DNA from: Oxytricha trifallax
Lineage: Eukaryota > Ciliophora > Spirotrichea > Sporadotrichida > Oxytrichidae
Length of the DNA: 64,000 bases
Direction: 5' to 3'
NCBI GenBank assembly: GCA_000711775.1
Contig: ARYC01017104.1
Span: forward strand, 1-64,000
Shown: piece by piece, positions 10,981-21,708 of the stretch
Position numbering within the stretch: the stretch's first letter is position 1
Layout: every line of letters begins with the position of its first letter
Translations under genes and position numbers: made by a program
Notes under the pieces: generated by a model
What the model was told of the DNA's origin: nothing
Seen by the model: only the letters and a program-made list of their open reading frames with translations
Databases searched by the model: none

Positions 10981-12281
10981 ATGTAGTCAACTTCACCAAC
11001 TGTTGCTCTTCCTGAGGGATTCAAGCAAGAAGAAAATATTAAATATATATGTTTAATAATATTTATCCTTATATAAATATTCTTTATGGAGTAACCAAAG
11101 AGGGTGTCTTCCACATCAAAATTATTGTTTAATTCTAAATAAATTTTACATTTTATCTATAAGAAAAGGAAATCTCACTGCTTGAATTAAAATAAAACAA
11201 TTTCGTGTTTTTATAATAACAACCCAAAACGCAAAAATCCTATGACTAGAAAAATGTATGCAAAAATGACTCAAATTCTTCGTAAAGCCAACTCTGATAA
11301 TAATGCCAAGGTGGTCCTGGTATACGGTGCTGGAGGCAATTTTTCTAGTGGATTTAACGTGATGGAAGCCAATTTTATATGAACATAAAATAAATAAAAT
11401 CATTTCAAATATATGACTATTTAAACTAAAATTTCGATGATATCTCTAATGAAACTCCTGAGTAAAGAGTACAGTTTATGGTTGAAATTCTTAAATTATA
11501 GAAAATATGACTATCTTTATTATATATTTATAGCATATTATTATTCATATTTTGTTGACTATACAATGGCTTTTGCAACTCTTGAGAAGCCCTTGTACTA
11601 TCTAGTGCAAGGGTGTTGTGTGGGTATCATGGCCACAGGTGTAGCCCATGCTGACTTTGCTTTCGCCTCTGAAGATGCTTACTTCATGACTCCCTTTATC
11701 AGCATGACTCTTTGCCCTGAAGATGCCTCATCCCTCAATTTATATGATTAAAAATAAAGAATTTCTTGAGAGTATTCGGAAGAAAGAAGACTTCAGAGTT
11801 GTTATTTGGTGACCACAAAATTACAGCTCAAGAAGCTTTGTCTCACGGCCATCTCAATGCCATCTTAAAGGCAGATCAAATCCCCTCTACTGATCCAATA
11901 ATCACTGATTACTCCAAGTTACCATTCCTTTATAAAATTTATTCATAAAATTTAGAAATATTTTAAATAAATATATCATTATTAATTTTCCTAGCCAAAC
12001 TCCTTCAAGGCAATCAGAGTTCAATCAGACAAACTAAGAAGCTCTTGATTCACGCCCTAGAACCAGAGAGAATCAGAGATTAAGTGAGAAGAGAATTTTA
12101 ATTCATTGAAGCCAGAAAGGAAGATCCCGATTTCTATCATAATTATATATTATTTATTTGCAATAGCTTATATTTTATCATCAAATAATATATATATTTT
12201 TTCAAATTTAATCAGAGCATGCTTTTGTTCAAGAATTAAATTAAGGCCAAAGGCAAGAAAGCAGAAAACCCCAAGTTGTGA
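10981..12281 (+). CDS. Second enoyl-CoA isomerase/hydratase paralogue, many IESs
   Basis: Paralogue of the 8214 gene. ATG 10981 starts MQSTSPTVALPEGFKQEENI; then VTKEGVFHIKI, NNPKRKNPMTRKMY, VVLVYGAGGNFSSGFNVMEA, MAFATLEKPLYYLVQGCCVG, TPFISMTLCPEDASSL, FGRKKTSELLFGDHKITA, and a C-terminus ENPKL before TGA at 12279-12281 (a PTS1-like -PKL). The expected acidic catalytic residue is present (CPED). IESs with exact pointers: 11041-11081 (AAATATT), 11376-11434 (AATTT), 11742-11764 (AATTT, only 23 bp) and 11930-11992 (TTCCT). Breaks near 11125-11215, 11490-11560 and 12135-12240 are unresolved. Peroxisomal beta-oxidation is the likely role. Confidence 0.85.
11041..11081. other. IES, pointer AAATATT
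   Basis: AAATATT at 11034-11040 and 11075-11081. Removal joins KQEENI to LYGVTKEG in frame. Confidence 0.85.
11376..11434. other. IES, pointer AATTT
   Basis: AATTT at 11371-11375 and 11430-11434. Removal joins VMEANF to DDISNETPEQ in frame. Confidence 0.8.
11742..11764. other. Very short IES (23 bp), pointer AATTT
   Basis: AATTT at 11737-11741 and 11760-11764. Removal joins DASSLN to FLRVFGRKK in frame. It is too short and lacks the GT-AG ends needed for an intron. Confidence 0.85.
11930..11992. other. IES, pointer TTCCT
   Basis: TTCCT at 11925-11929 and 11988-11992. Removal joins YSKLPFL to AKLLQGNQSS in frame. Confidence 0.85.
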
Positions 12282-12618
12282 GAAATTTAAAATCCAACTT
12301 TTGCTTAACAATAAAATTTTTCAATTAAATTTTAATCTTAATTAATAAAAATAATAATGTAAAATTAGTTAACTTTGACCATGAAATATCTTTGCTGAAA
12401 ATATAAATATACGTCATAGTATTAAACTTTTACGTAAAATTAATTTATTATCAAAAATATTCAAATTTACACATACTAAAAGTAAATTTCTATAAATTCT
12501 GAATAACTTCAATAATTACTTGCAAAAACAATGGAACAAGTCTAAAAATTATTAATGTTTAAGATTAAATATCTTACTAATTTTTCAGTATGTCGCTTAT
12601 AATATAATAATTACATTT

Positions 12619-14175
12619 TCATTACAATAAACACTAAAAAAACTAATTTTATTATAGTTAATTGAGGAAAACTCTGTAGAATAATGCAAGAGTAACAATT
12701 ATAAGCATACAATTAGCTCTATTTAATCTCTTCTTCTCTCCATTTTCATAATCTTATTGCTTTAATTTTATCATTGATGTTATCTTATTCTTCATTCTAG
12801 TTATTGGAATTAAGTACAGCACTAAACTTCAGAGAAAATGTTATATAATGATACTATAATATAAGTGTGACAAAGTTTATAACCAGTTCATAGAAGTAAA
12901 GTATCAGATTGGCGTATATTTCATATTTATGACAGATAAAACCTAGAAATATGGCCACTATAATCCAAAAGAAATTTATGCACCAGGCTTAACTAGTTAG
13001 TTACCGTCTTTGCTAGTCTCTATAGACACACTCCTGCATCACTAAGATTATCTTTAGGATTGAGTAAAAAGTGTTTACTGCAAGAATTATCATAAAAATG
13101 TATTCATGTTTGTGATTTAGAGAGTTTACATATTTATGAATTAATTAGAAAATAAAGTCTTCTTATAGGGAATAATAATTTAAGAATGATTCCAACTGTG
13201 GATTTAATCTTCAAACCATGAGCTAAATCGAGACTTAATCTCTCAATAAGTGCAAAATCCAGTAAATATATACTTCTAAATATACAGGCTATTATGAGTA
13301 TGACTAGAACAGCTTTAAACAGAGAATATTAATCGTCTTTATCTTCATTGTAAATATATTGTTATGCTTTAATAAATTCACTTTATTTATTCTATATAAT
13401 TTTAATATATGTAAATAAAGTGTAATTATATTCATTGTAAGGATCACTAGAAGTCTATTCTTTCTCTTTTCTTCTTATTTAAATGGCTTTATAGATTCTC
13501 TTTATCACAAAATATGTCAAGAAGATTGCAGTTTAATCTGTAATAAATGAATAAATTAAAAATAAACAATTAGAAAGTAATAAATGACAACTGTAAGTTA
13601 ATTAAATTAGTTATTATTATAAAAATATTTATACAGTTAGGAGATGTGGGATCCCTACAGTCATGCATCCCTTGAAAAATCTGCCACTGCAACAGCCTCC
13701 TTTCTTGTGCATCCAATAGAAGTCCTCTCTATCTGAGAAATAGCATTGATCTAAATTGCTCAATATCACAATTGATATTTGTATTAATAAAAAAGTTAGA
13801 AACTGTATAATGAAGTTAATTAAAATGATTTAGATTCATAAAGAAAGATTGTAATTATTTAGTTATTATATCACAGCCATGGCCTCAATAGTTTATTCCC
13901 CTCCACTAACCGTCTCATTTGATTAATAACTTGCGTGATTACTTAAACTACTATTCAACCCCACAGAATCATTGACACTCGTCAAATTCAAATCTCTTAA
14001 AGTCAATTGGGCCATTTGCATGATTTTTAATCTGCCAGATTACTAAGTGGCTTGCATTTGATTGAGATTATAGATATCGAAACCTAAATTCTGTGTAAGC
14101 TAAGTTAGAATATTCTCATCGTTTATGTTTGCTACTTGACTACGGATTGGTGTTGGTTTAATAGGTTAGATTATA
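12619..14175 (-). CDS. Multi-pass membrane protein, IES-interrupted, 5' end abuts the giant palindrome
   Basis: Read on the minus strand. The hydrophilic N-terminal part (PIRSQVANINDENILTQLTQ, NLTSVNDSVGLNSSLSNHAS) begins right at the edge of the 20-kb palindrome. Then come ILSNLDQCYFSDREDFYW and CCSGRFFKGCMTVGIPH, and membrane segments (LFKAVLVILIIACIFRSIYL, INFFWIIVAIFLGFIC, LILYFYELVINFVTLIL, CMLIIVTLALFYRVFL), stopping at TGA 12619-12621. Two IESs have exact 8-bp pointers: TGTGATAT (13763/13868) and AATAAGAT (12751/12782). These pointers settle the strand, although a plus-strand reading also looks open. Function is unknown; the start may have been lost to the insertion. Confidence 0.65.
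12759..12789. other. IES, pointer AATAAGAT (minus strand)
   Basis: The plus-strand copy ATCTTATT occurs at 12751-12758 and 12782-12789. Removal of 31 bp fuses NQNEEQD to YENGEKKRLNRANC in the minus-strand frame. Confidence 0.85.
13771..13875. other. IES, pointer TGTGATAT (minus strand)
   Basis: ATATCACA at 13763-13770 and 13868-13875 on the plus strand. Removal joins IEAMAVI to LSNLDQCYF on the minus strand. Confidence 0.85.
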
Positions 14176-14817
14176 TTATTGCTAAAATAGATAAAAATAG
14201 GAAATTGTATAAATTAATCAAAATTAATAATATTTATAACCAATTTAGATTTATTTACTTTTCATTTGTATTCGAACACTTATAGCTATTACTTGAGAAT
14301 TTAAGCTATCTTCAACTGAAATGTTTGAAATTTAAGCGGAAAAACTAAATTTATAGACTGAATCTCTATTTTAGTTACCAATAGTCGTTTTTACTGTCCA
14401 ACTTTTAAAATGATTGCCAATCATTTACATCTATGACAAAATATTCATGATTGAGAGTGGAATCACCATAAATGGTCAATATCTCGTTGCTTGATGAGTG
14501 TAAGGTGAAATTTGAGGCCCGATCGTATTCTCTATGTTTTAAAACCCCCAGCTCAGCAACTTTCAAGTTCTGCTCGACTTTTTGAGCACCAAATTTGACA
14601 CCTTTAGTGGTGGAGGAGCCAAAATGACGATTTGAATGAGCGAAAATGAGAGAGGTTTTTGGATTTTCGGTTTGATTAGTTAAAATTAAAACTTAAAAGT
14701 GTGATATGTAATAAGGGGGCTTTTAATCAATAAATTTGACGATTCAAGTGCTGTCTATGGTTGTATTGGTCAGTTCTATTGCTCCAGCTCCTCAACTCAT
14801 CATCATTCAGCTCAACT

Positions 14818-17134
14818 TCACACAAATCCATGCTTGATGGTGCTGCACCACTGCTTCACGCTGAAAGCCCAGAGCTTGTTGACGTCTGTCTTGGTCATTG
14901 CCTTCAGAATCTGCGAAAGCCGCTTCACCAGGTGGATCTTATGAAAAGTTAGGCCCAAAATACTTACTTGCTGTCTGCTTGCTCCTAGCGGAGGTGCCTC
15001 TTGATGTAGGAGAACAACTGCTCGATAGGGTTAAGCCAGGGTGAGTACTCTGCATTGAAGAGGACAGTGACCTTGAACTTCCTAGCAGTCTCCAGCACCT
15101 CTGAATACTTGTGAATGACTGCATTGTCCATAAGCAGCACGATCTTCTTCTGGGCGAGATCCTTGTCTGTGCGCAGCTGGCGCAGGGTATGATAGAGGAA
15201 GTTCTCAAATAGCACAGCATCGAAAGCCCCCTCAATGATTTGGCTGGAGACCAGCTGATCCTTAGTGATTGCTGCTATGAAACTCATCGAGAACTGCTGC
15301 CTCTTAGTTTTTTCCTTGGTTATAGAGAGATTTCTAGCCATAATGCCATAAGTCCCCAATCTCTAGCTGACTTGCTGTCTGACAACTGCAATGGGAGTAT
15401 AATGTAATGATGGTTATGCATCGATGTTACCAGAATCTGCTATGGGTGCTTAGTCGTTTCTCTAGTTGGGTATACTTAGCTTGGTATAAACTAAAGTAGT
15501 ATAAAACCATGAAGCTATAGCTTACCTTCCTATTCCTTCACTGTGACTATACTGCTGCTCTCTGCCCTGCTTGACAGCTGCAAGCGTCTAGGTGTAATAC
15601 CTATCTAGTTTTCATGGCCTGTTACATTGATCATCTCACTACCCTTACGCTTACTTGATTGCAGCCTGAGGCTGGCTAGGTTCTGAACTAATAGAGTTAG
15701 AGTGGAAGCCGATTTCAGAGGGGTTTATGGTTGACTTACAGGCTTCTTGGAAGAGCTCTATATTCTGAACGCGTTGAAGTGCTTCTGCAGGGATGTGTAT
15801 TAAGCACTGCCCTCTGGGTCTTCCAAGATAGGTGACAGCTGAGTATTCTTATATTTATCGCTGCACTTGACAGGGGTGGCAGCAATGCTCTGCTCCCTAC
15901 TATCAAAGGTATGCTATGCTTAGGTAGAAGATTTCCTCCATAACTTAGGAAATATCGATTTCGAGTTTGGCCTTGGAATCTTCGACGGAACAATTCCAGA
16001 TCCAGACATTATTCGTTCAGTATTTCTTAACATGGCCCTCTTAACTTGGATAAAATCCTTACCCATCTAGACTACCCATTCTTGATCTGCTGACGACGCT
16101 GTACTCAATCAGTTAAGCAAAGATAGCAATACTTACCTACTGGTTCCCGGAGTTGCTTGGAGTCTCAGATTTTCAGGTTTCAGGTTATTTTCATCTTGAG
16201 TTGCAACTGGACTTTACAAAATGGCAATGTTTGATCCGTTCATTTGATCCTGCTACTTAACCCCAGTGATATTCGACATACCTGTTTCTCTGTTGGGGTA
16301 GCCAGACAGCATTTCACCATACTCAAAGACATCGTCGGTGACGAGGACCTCGGTCTTACCAATTGCAGGTGTCAGGGAGGAGTCGATTACACGATTTTCC
16401 TAGTGAAGAGCAGCTGAATTGAAACTCCATTATTTTGTAGGCATGTAATCGCTTCTGAAGTTTGATTCATCAACTGATATAATTACAGCATCTTCCAGGA
16501 ATAGCTGAGCAAGCAGTCTTGACACCCAAAGCCTCTTATCGTTGAATGATGGATCCCTATACTTAGCGTTGGCGTTCTGGGCCTTGCCGAATCTCAAATG
16601 GAAACTTTCCTTCAGTACTTTCAAGAGAGTAGCAACGCAAGGCACTGCGAGGTTCTTAAATTCCTATTCTTTACACTGCATTTCAAGCAGGTTATGATGA
16701 AGGCGCCAGCCAGTGATCTTGTAGATGCCCTGCTGTTAGATTACTGTCGCAATAGCCTTCAGCAACAACGGGTTGCTCCTGGTATTCTTCCTCCCATTCT
16801 TCAGCTTTGGCTTTGGATTAAGCACTCTGTGCTCCACCTCCAACTTGAACTTTTCAATTGCTTTGTAAACAAATCGTCGATCCACACCCATCTAAAGAGC
16901 AATGTCCTTGGGCTTCATGCCTTCCACCTTGTAATGTTGTACTACAGAGATCTTTTTCAATGCCAGCTTCGCATCTCTGCGTTTAAGGTATGGATTCTTT
17001 GATGATCCATTCATTACTTGATAGTTTGAATGATTTCGATTGAGAAAATCGATACTCCCATCCTGCTCTCTCATGAAGTCTTGAAGACCCTGCCAAAGCT
17101 CATCACGATACTTGATCTGCAGGTTCTTGGGCAT
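14818..17134 (-). CDS. IS630/Tc1-mariner-like DD34E transposase with large core insertion (left-arm copy)
   Basis: Five exons with GT-AG introns, about 683 aa. The N-terminus from ATG 17134 has a helix-turn-helix (HYKVEGMKPKDIALQMGVDR, RFVYKAIEKFK). First catalytic Asp in IISVDESNF (about residue 222), second in KIVLLMDNAVIHK (about 591), Glu in AEYSPWLNPIEQLFSYIK (about 626), with 34 residues between the last two: DD34E. About 270 residues rich in Ser/Asn/Gln lie between YMPTKQWSF and the strand QQFSMSFIAAIT, far more than usual. This copy keeps frame through the catalytic residues. Its last intron acceptor reads ATAAG where the right arm has ATAGG, which would shift the final exon (IHLVKRLSQILKAM...). 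Probable role: mobility or elimination of this element. Confidence 0.85.
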
Positions 17135-17929
17135 TACATTAGGGTTTCCTTATGTTGAAGACTAAGATGGCTTTCTAATCATTCGAAGGAACTGTTCGAG
17201 GCCATAACATAGCTGGTCGTCAGTTGCCAAACTCTCAATATCGACTAAGGATGATACTGCTCATTTAACATTCTCCAAGGGCAGTCTGATGATTTGCCCA
17301 CCCAGTATGCCCATCGTTGATGGTGGCACCTACCCATTGTTGAGGAGAGTACCCGAGGTGTAAGTGAGCTTCGCTGGTTTAGGATTCGAGGGGAAGTTAG
17401 TGCCTAGCACGACTGATGTCCACTTTAGTATAGTCTTTTGCTAGGGCTTCAACGTACTTTGCTTGATCTCCTCAAGTTGCTGATTGCATAAAAATCCATA
17501 GTTCAGTATTGAATGCGAAGAAAAGCTCTACTAAGAGTGTGAATTAATTGACTATTGATCACTACCTGTATACTGTGAAAGTGATTCCATGTACAGGAGG
17601 GGTTTCGGGGTTTTGATATAAATTAAAATATAAACTTATATACTAGTAATTAAAAATCAGTAGTATTGATATAGCTATGATATATAAGCGATTAATTATT
17701 TAACATACTGAACTTAAATTTCAATATGTTACACCTATTGCTGGGTAGATGCCGCAACCCATCATCATTGCGGCTGGCCATTGACGATTTTAGCCATGAT
17801 TGCCCAATATTCATCGAATTGCTGGAGTGGTCAGCGAATTGAGTGGAAATTTTGTGATTTGGAACTTAGTTATAAAAATTGAATTCAGATTTTAGATTTT
17901 AACTATAAATTATTAAACATACCCCTCTT

Positions 17930-18060
17930 ATCTACTCATAAACCTCATTATACCCCCAACCTCTCACATTACTCCCTTTAATCACTCAACACTCTATTTA
18001 ATCATCTCAAATTCATTCAATCTCACTCAATCAACTATCAGGGGTTTGGGGTTTGGGAGT
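17930..18060 (+). repeat. TBE-like terminal motif inside the left arm
   Basis: Sequence running aaacctcattataccccc ... aggggtttggggtttggg resembles the TBE-like terminal repeats at 5318-5392 but with a degenerate G4T3 unit. A second telomere-like string, ggggtttcggggttttg, lies at about 17599-17615. Both recur in mirror image in the right arm, so they predate the arm duplication. Confidence 0.45.
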
Positions 18061-18243
18061 TTTGTTGGCTATGCCAACCATATTTTTGAACCCCCTCAGA
18101 TCGGTAGGTCGGTGGCCCCAATTTCTGATCTGACGCCACTTTTCAGGGACCTCCTCATATCCCCCGGATGCACCATGAGGTCCAACCTTGAGTCTCAGAT
18201 CGACCCCAAACCACTCCCAGTAGTCTAGAAATCCAAGCCTCAC
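18031..18243 (-). CDS. Possible 70-aa protein conserved in both arms (left)
   Basis: An open frame MRLGFLDYWEWFGVDLRLK... is present in both arms (mirror at 30285-30497) with a few substitutions. It is GC-rich and overlaps the TBE-like terminal motif, and the opposite strand is also open, so conservation may only reflect the age of the duplication. No domain is recognised. Confidence 0.2.
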   Translation of the reverse strand: MRLGFLDYWEWFGVDLRLKVGPHGASGGYEEVPEKWRQIRNWGHRPTDLRGFKNMVGIANKTPKPQTPDS

Positions 18244-18299
18244 TACAGAAACATAAAAAAAGTTGGTTTTAGAGGTGAGGAACCGCGGATTTAGAGGGG

Positions 18300-19950
18300 G
18301 GGTCGAATTATTTTCAATTCCAAGTTTGAAAGTGCCTATACTATCTCTAACGGATTATAGAGTATGACTTATATGATTTTACAAAAATTATTTTCCAATC
18401 TCCTCCCCATCCCACCATCCCAACCCAAACATCGCTAATACACTCTAGATCGACGAGATAGAAGGAAAGAAGCCGATTAGCGGTGGGAGTGGCTATATCC
18501 CATCTTGAAATGTCAGGGACGTCCTAACGGCCATTTTGGCCTTGAAATTTTCAAAAAACTGCCTCCTCCTCACCCATTGAGTCAAGCCCAGCTCTACCCC
18601 ATATCTCTATGGTAGCTAATTGATCTTAAGAATTGATAACACTATTCATGACCAATAGCAAGTAAATATACGACAGTTAGAGCAATAGGAGGGGTGGTAG
18701 GCTTCAAATACCAGGAAAATGGGGTCTTATTTGGACTTATTTGGCCTTAAGACCTAAAATACGGAACTTTTCCGGAACAGCACTTTGGCTTGGCTAACTT
18801 TATGACCCCTCCACCTGAATTTCGGAAATTTTGTTAGGATAACTAGGTATTGGTGCTGTTGATAAGAAAATAACACTAGGAAATGGTAGAGATGATAGGT
18901 TATGCTTAGAGGGCAGTAGACCAGCCCAAAAGTAGGGCTTTAGCTTGGATTTTAAGGTTAAAATGAAGATTATTACTTAAAATTAAGACTATAACTATTC
19001 AAACATGCCTCGCTGAGGCTCAATTGCTTTCAGCAACCCTTCCCCAGTGCAATAAACACCAGAGATTGGCTGCTCTGGCTAGAGAACCCCTCGACAGATA
19101 AATATAGTTGTCAGAGTCAGGTCATAGCCACACACAAACCCTAAAGACTTAAACTATGAAGTAAACAAACAACTATATCACTGTGACCCAGGAATAAACC
19201 CAGCCACCACTTAGCTTGGGCAACGAAGAAACGAAGTTTAAAACTAACAAACAAGCAAAACAAGAAGTAACCAGTAACACGTGAGCTGCTGAAGAGATCT
19301 CACCTGCTGATGACCTATAGTAGCAGAAGAAGTTAAGAATATAAATAGTACTTACCAATTCCAGGAACATTTCCTTTACTTTAAGTAAAAGTAGCAAAGT
19401 TAGCAAAACTCAGACCAGCCTTTAAGTTCCACCCCAAAACACTTTTAGTAGTAATAGTACCAGCAACAGCCCTGCAAAGCCCTCGGCGAGGATACAGCCT
19501 GAGAGGTCTTACGCCACTTCGCCTTCAGGGTATCTACCCAGCCCTTGAAGTGAGAGTCTCTTACAGAGCTTAGGATTGCTGGGTTTTAAAGTCAAGTCTA
19601 CCTTAATAAAAGTTTTAAAGTCAAAGTAAAGATTTCTCTAAGTTGATCTCAAATTTTAAAAGTTGCTCAAGGAGCTAAAAGTAAAAAGTAAAGTAACTAG
19701 AACTTAAAACTAAGCTAAAATAGCAGTAGTTGGAGCTAGCAGCAGCTAGATTTAAGAAAATCATTCAACCATCGGTTGCTCCAACTTTCTAAAAAATAAT
19801 TATAGAGGCTTAGCCTCCGAAAATTCGCGAAAATTCCGAATATTTGCTGAAATATTTTACTAAAGTAAAGTTAGAATTAATTATTGTTATAATAATTAAA
19901 ATTTTTGTTGTTGGTGTGATAATAATTAGATTATTATAATTTTGTGGTGG
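18300..19950. other. GC-richer arm segment without a firm gene
   Basis: Between the TBE-like motif and the spliced-looking gene at 19991 the arm is GC-richer than the surroundings and contains GT-AG-like pairs. One is an intron-like block at about 19317-19356 (minus strand) joining to GEISSAAHVLLVTSCFACLL. More than one frame is plausible and I cannot choose. Mirror region: about 28570-30240. Confidence 0.3.
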
Positions 19951-19990
19951 CCACCACTATTTGTCTCTTTTTCTTAGCTTTTTAGATTCA

Positions 19991-20423
19991 ATGGGTGACA
20001 GCAGCAGAAGCAGATTTCAACATTTTACTCCATCAGCAAAGATTTAGTTAATAAAGGTAAGTATCGTTCCAATTATTTTATTAGAATTAGTTTTTAATTA
20101 ATTTTCTTTTAGATTCAGAAGATTACAAGAGCAGCAGCATCAACCACAGATACAGCAATGATTTCAACTATGGTAAGTATTTTTCCTAAAATCTTTTTCA
20201 AAAATCATTATTATCTTGTTAATTATTCTAATAGGTTCAAGGTTGGAGAGAGAGGTGGGGTGGAACTCCCCACAAAGATTAAACTACTATGACTACCACA
20301 ATTTACGAGCTACGGCACCAAATTCACGATTCCACACCAACTTTACGCGCTACGGCACCCACTTCACGAGCTTCGGCACATTCAACTTACGCGCTTCGGC
20401 ACATACGATCTTCTCTGGTTTGA
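19991..20423 (+). CDS. Possible three-exon Thr/Ser-rich protein, left arm only
   Basis: ATG 19991 (MGDSSRSRFQHFTPSAKIQ), a GTAAGT...TTTTAG intron, an exon IQKITRAAASTTDTAMISTM, a GTAAGT...AATAG intron, then an exon VQGWRERWGGTPHKD running through a degenerate 21-23-bp tandem repeat to TGA at 20421-20423. The right-arm mirror (about 28200-28560) has diverged most here and does not keep the same frame. Function unknown; it may be a decaying gene. Confidence 0.35.
20305..20410 (+). repeat. Short tandem repeat, GAGCTACGGCAC-type unit
   Basis: Four to five imperfect copies of a 20-23-bp unit (gagctacggcac / gcgctacggcac / gagcttcggcac / gcgcttcggcac). The mirror copy at about 28180-28260 has the same unit with different spacing, so the array has changed since the arms separated. 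Confidence 0.7.
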
Positions 20424-20807
20424 TTTTACGATTAGGTGGCCACCATTAGGGTTTTATATAGTCTATGTTTCCTTCTCTTGTCTTTCTTTTTCTTTTTTTC
20501 CTCACGGCTGGTCTGAGCTCAGTTATTGCTGAGCGAGGGCTGGCTGCTAACTTGGCAATATTGAATGATTTCAATATTTATTTTGATTATTGAAATAATC
20601 TTATATATAAACCCAAAATGATTTTGGGACTTTGATTTGTAAAGATTATCAAAGTTTTTTGAGATTTAAAGCTTTTTGATAATCAAATGATTATTAGGGT
20701 TGAAACCAATGCTTAAAATCGCAGAAGTAGCTTCTCTTTGTTTAGTTTTTTAGTTCTAGTCTATATTCTATAATAAAATCTTAAAACTTACAATCTCTGT
20801 ACTAAAA

Positions 20808-21017
20808 TTAGTTTATAGCGTCATGTGAAAAGTCTAAAACCCAAAACCCTTTAGAAAAAATGATTAGAATGTTTTGGGGTTTTGAAATTAATTTGATTTG
20901 ACTTACTTGAATTTCTAAGCCAAAAGTGAGTAGTAGTTTAGAAATCGCTGCCCAAGTTCTGTAATTCTGCTTTAACACCCACTCATCCTCAGCCCCTATG
21001 GCTGGCACACTGTGCAA
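20808..21017 (-). other. Possible small exon conserved in both arms
   Basis: The minus strand reads VPAIGAEDEWVLKQNY and RTWAAISKLLLTFGLE directly after a CAG acceptor-like site. The right arm keeps the same residues at about 27600-27690. No start or partner exon could be fixed. Downstream is a C4A4-like string (aaaaccccaaaac, about 20868-20880). Confidence 0.3.
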
Positions 21018-21094
21018 GTTAAGGAATGAAGCTTACCTACTTATCCTACTTCACGCTTCTTTGCCCTCCCTCCCTCCACAAGAAACTCACCAGC

Positions 21095-21408
21095 TCAATA
21101 AGTAATCAGCAGAGCTGCATAGTAAAGTTCGATCCTATACTGGATTAACTGGCATTGTAATGAGAAGCAAGTTGATATGCTTACCTTCGAAGCAGAGTGC
21201 TCTCATTGAACAGTAACTTTAGCATGTAAAGCAAGCAGCTCACACCAGCAGCTCCAACTGCAACGCAGACCCAAGTCTTCTGTATATTGTTAATGATATA
21301 GGCAGATACTTACAATTGTAGCTTGGTCAAGGCACAAATCGCGGAGTGCGATGACACAAAGTTAAGAGTTGTAGCAATCATAGCAATCTAGCACAGCACA
21401 AATAGCAT
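21095..21408 (-). CDS. Small two-span membrane protein (left arm)
   Basis: ATG 21408 starts MLFVLCQIAMITTTLNF, a likely signal or first transmembrane helix. A second helix follows (WVCVAVGAAGVSCLLYMLK), then ESTLLRR, a GTAAGC...AG intron, and IELYYAALLITY to TGA at 21095-21097. Total about 90 aa. The right-arm copy at 27193-27506 keeps the frame with a few substitutions. Short hydrophobic accessory proteins of unknown function are common in large transposons; nothing more can be said. Confidence 0.55.
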
Positions 21409-21708
21409 CGCACTCTCCACTTCCACGTTGCAAGCATGCTAAGCATCATCAGCACAGAGAATACACGAGCAAACCAGCCTCAGCAGTGAGGCAGCCTCAG
21501 TTCAGCAGATAACGACGATTGTTGCAGTGAATTAAAGTTTTATATGCATATGAAATTAATATTCGATGGCTTACATCGAGAGTGAATTAGGGAAGTGAAT
21601 TAGGTATTAAATAACGTAAATTAAATCAAAGACTCTATATCATCTGAAGGCTCTGCTCTCAAGTGCCCCTCCTCTCTCTCCAGCATCAGCTGCAATATCT
21701 CCTGCTGA

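Noticed and set aside
12531-13560. Plus-strand multi-pass membrane protein
   Set aside because: A weak AATT pointer and open frames suggested it, but the minus strand has two exact 8-bp pointers that restore one frame, plus a better hydrophilic N-terminal region.
14537-14560. C-rich string near the left outer end as a telomere addition site
   Set aside because: The sequence aaaacccccagctcag is not a C4A4 repeat and lies within the palindrome arm; no chromosome-end structure was seen.
16598-17002. 134-aa plus-strand frame (and mirror 31528-31932)
   Set aside because: It is antisense to the helix-turn-helix part of the transposase, which has recognisable motifs on the other strand.
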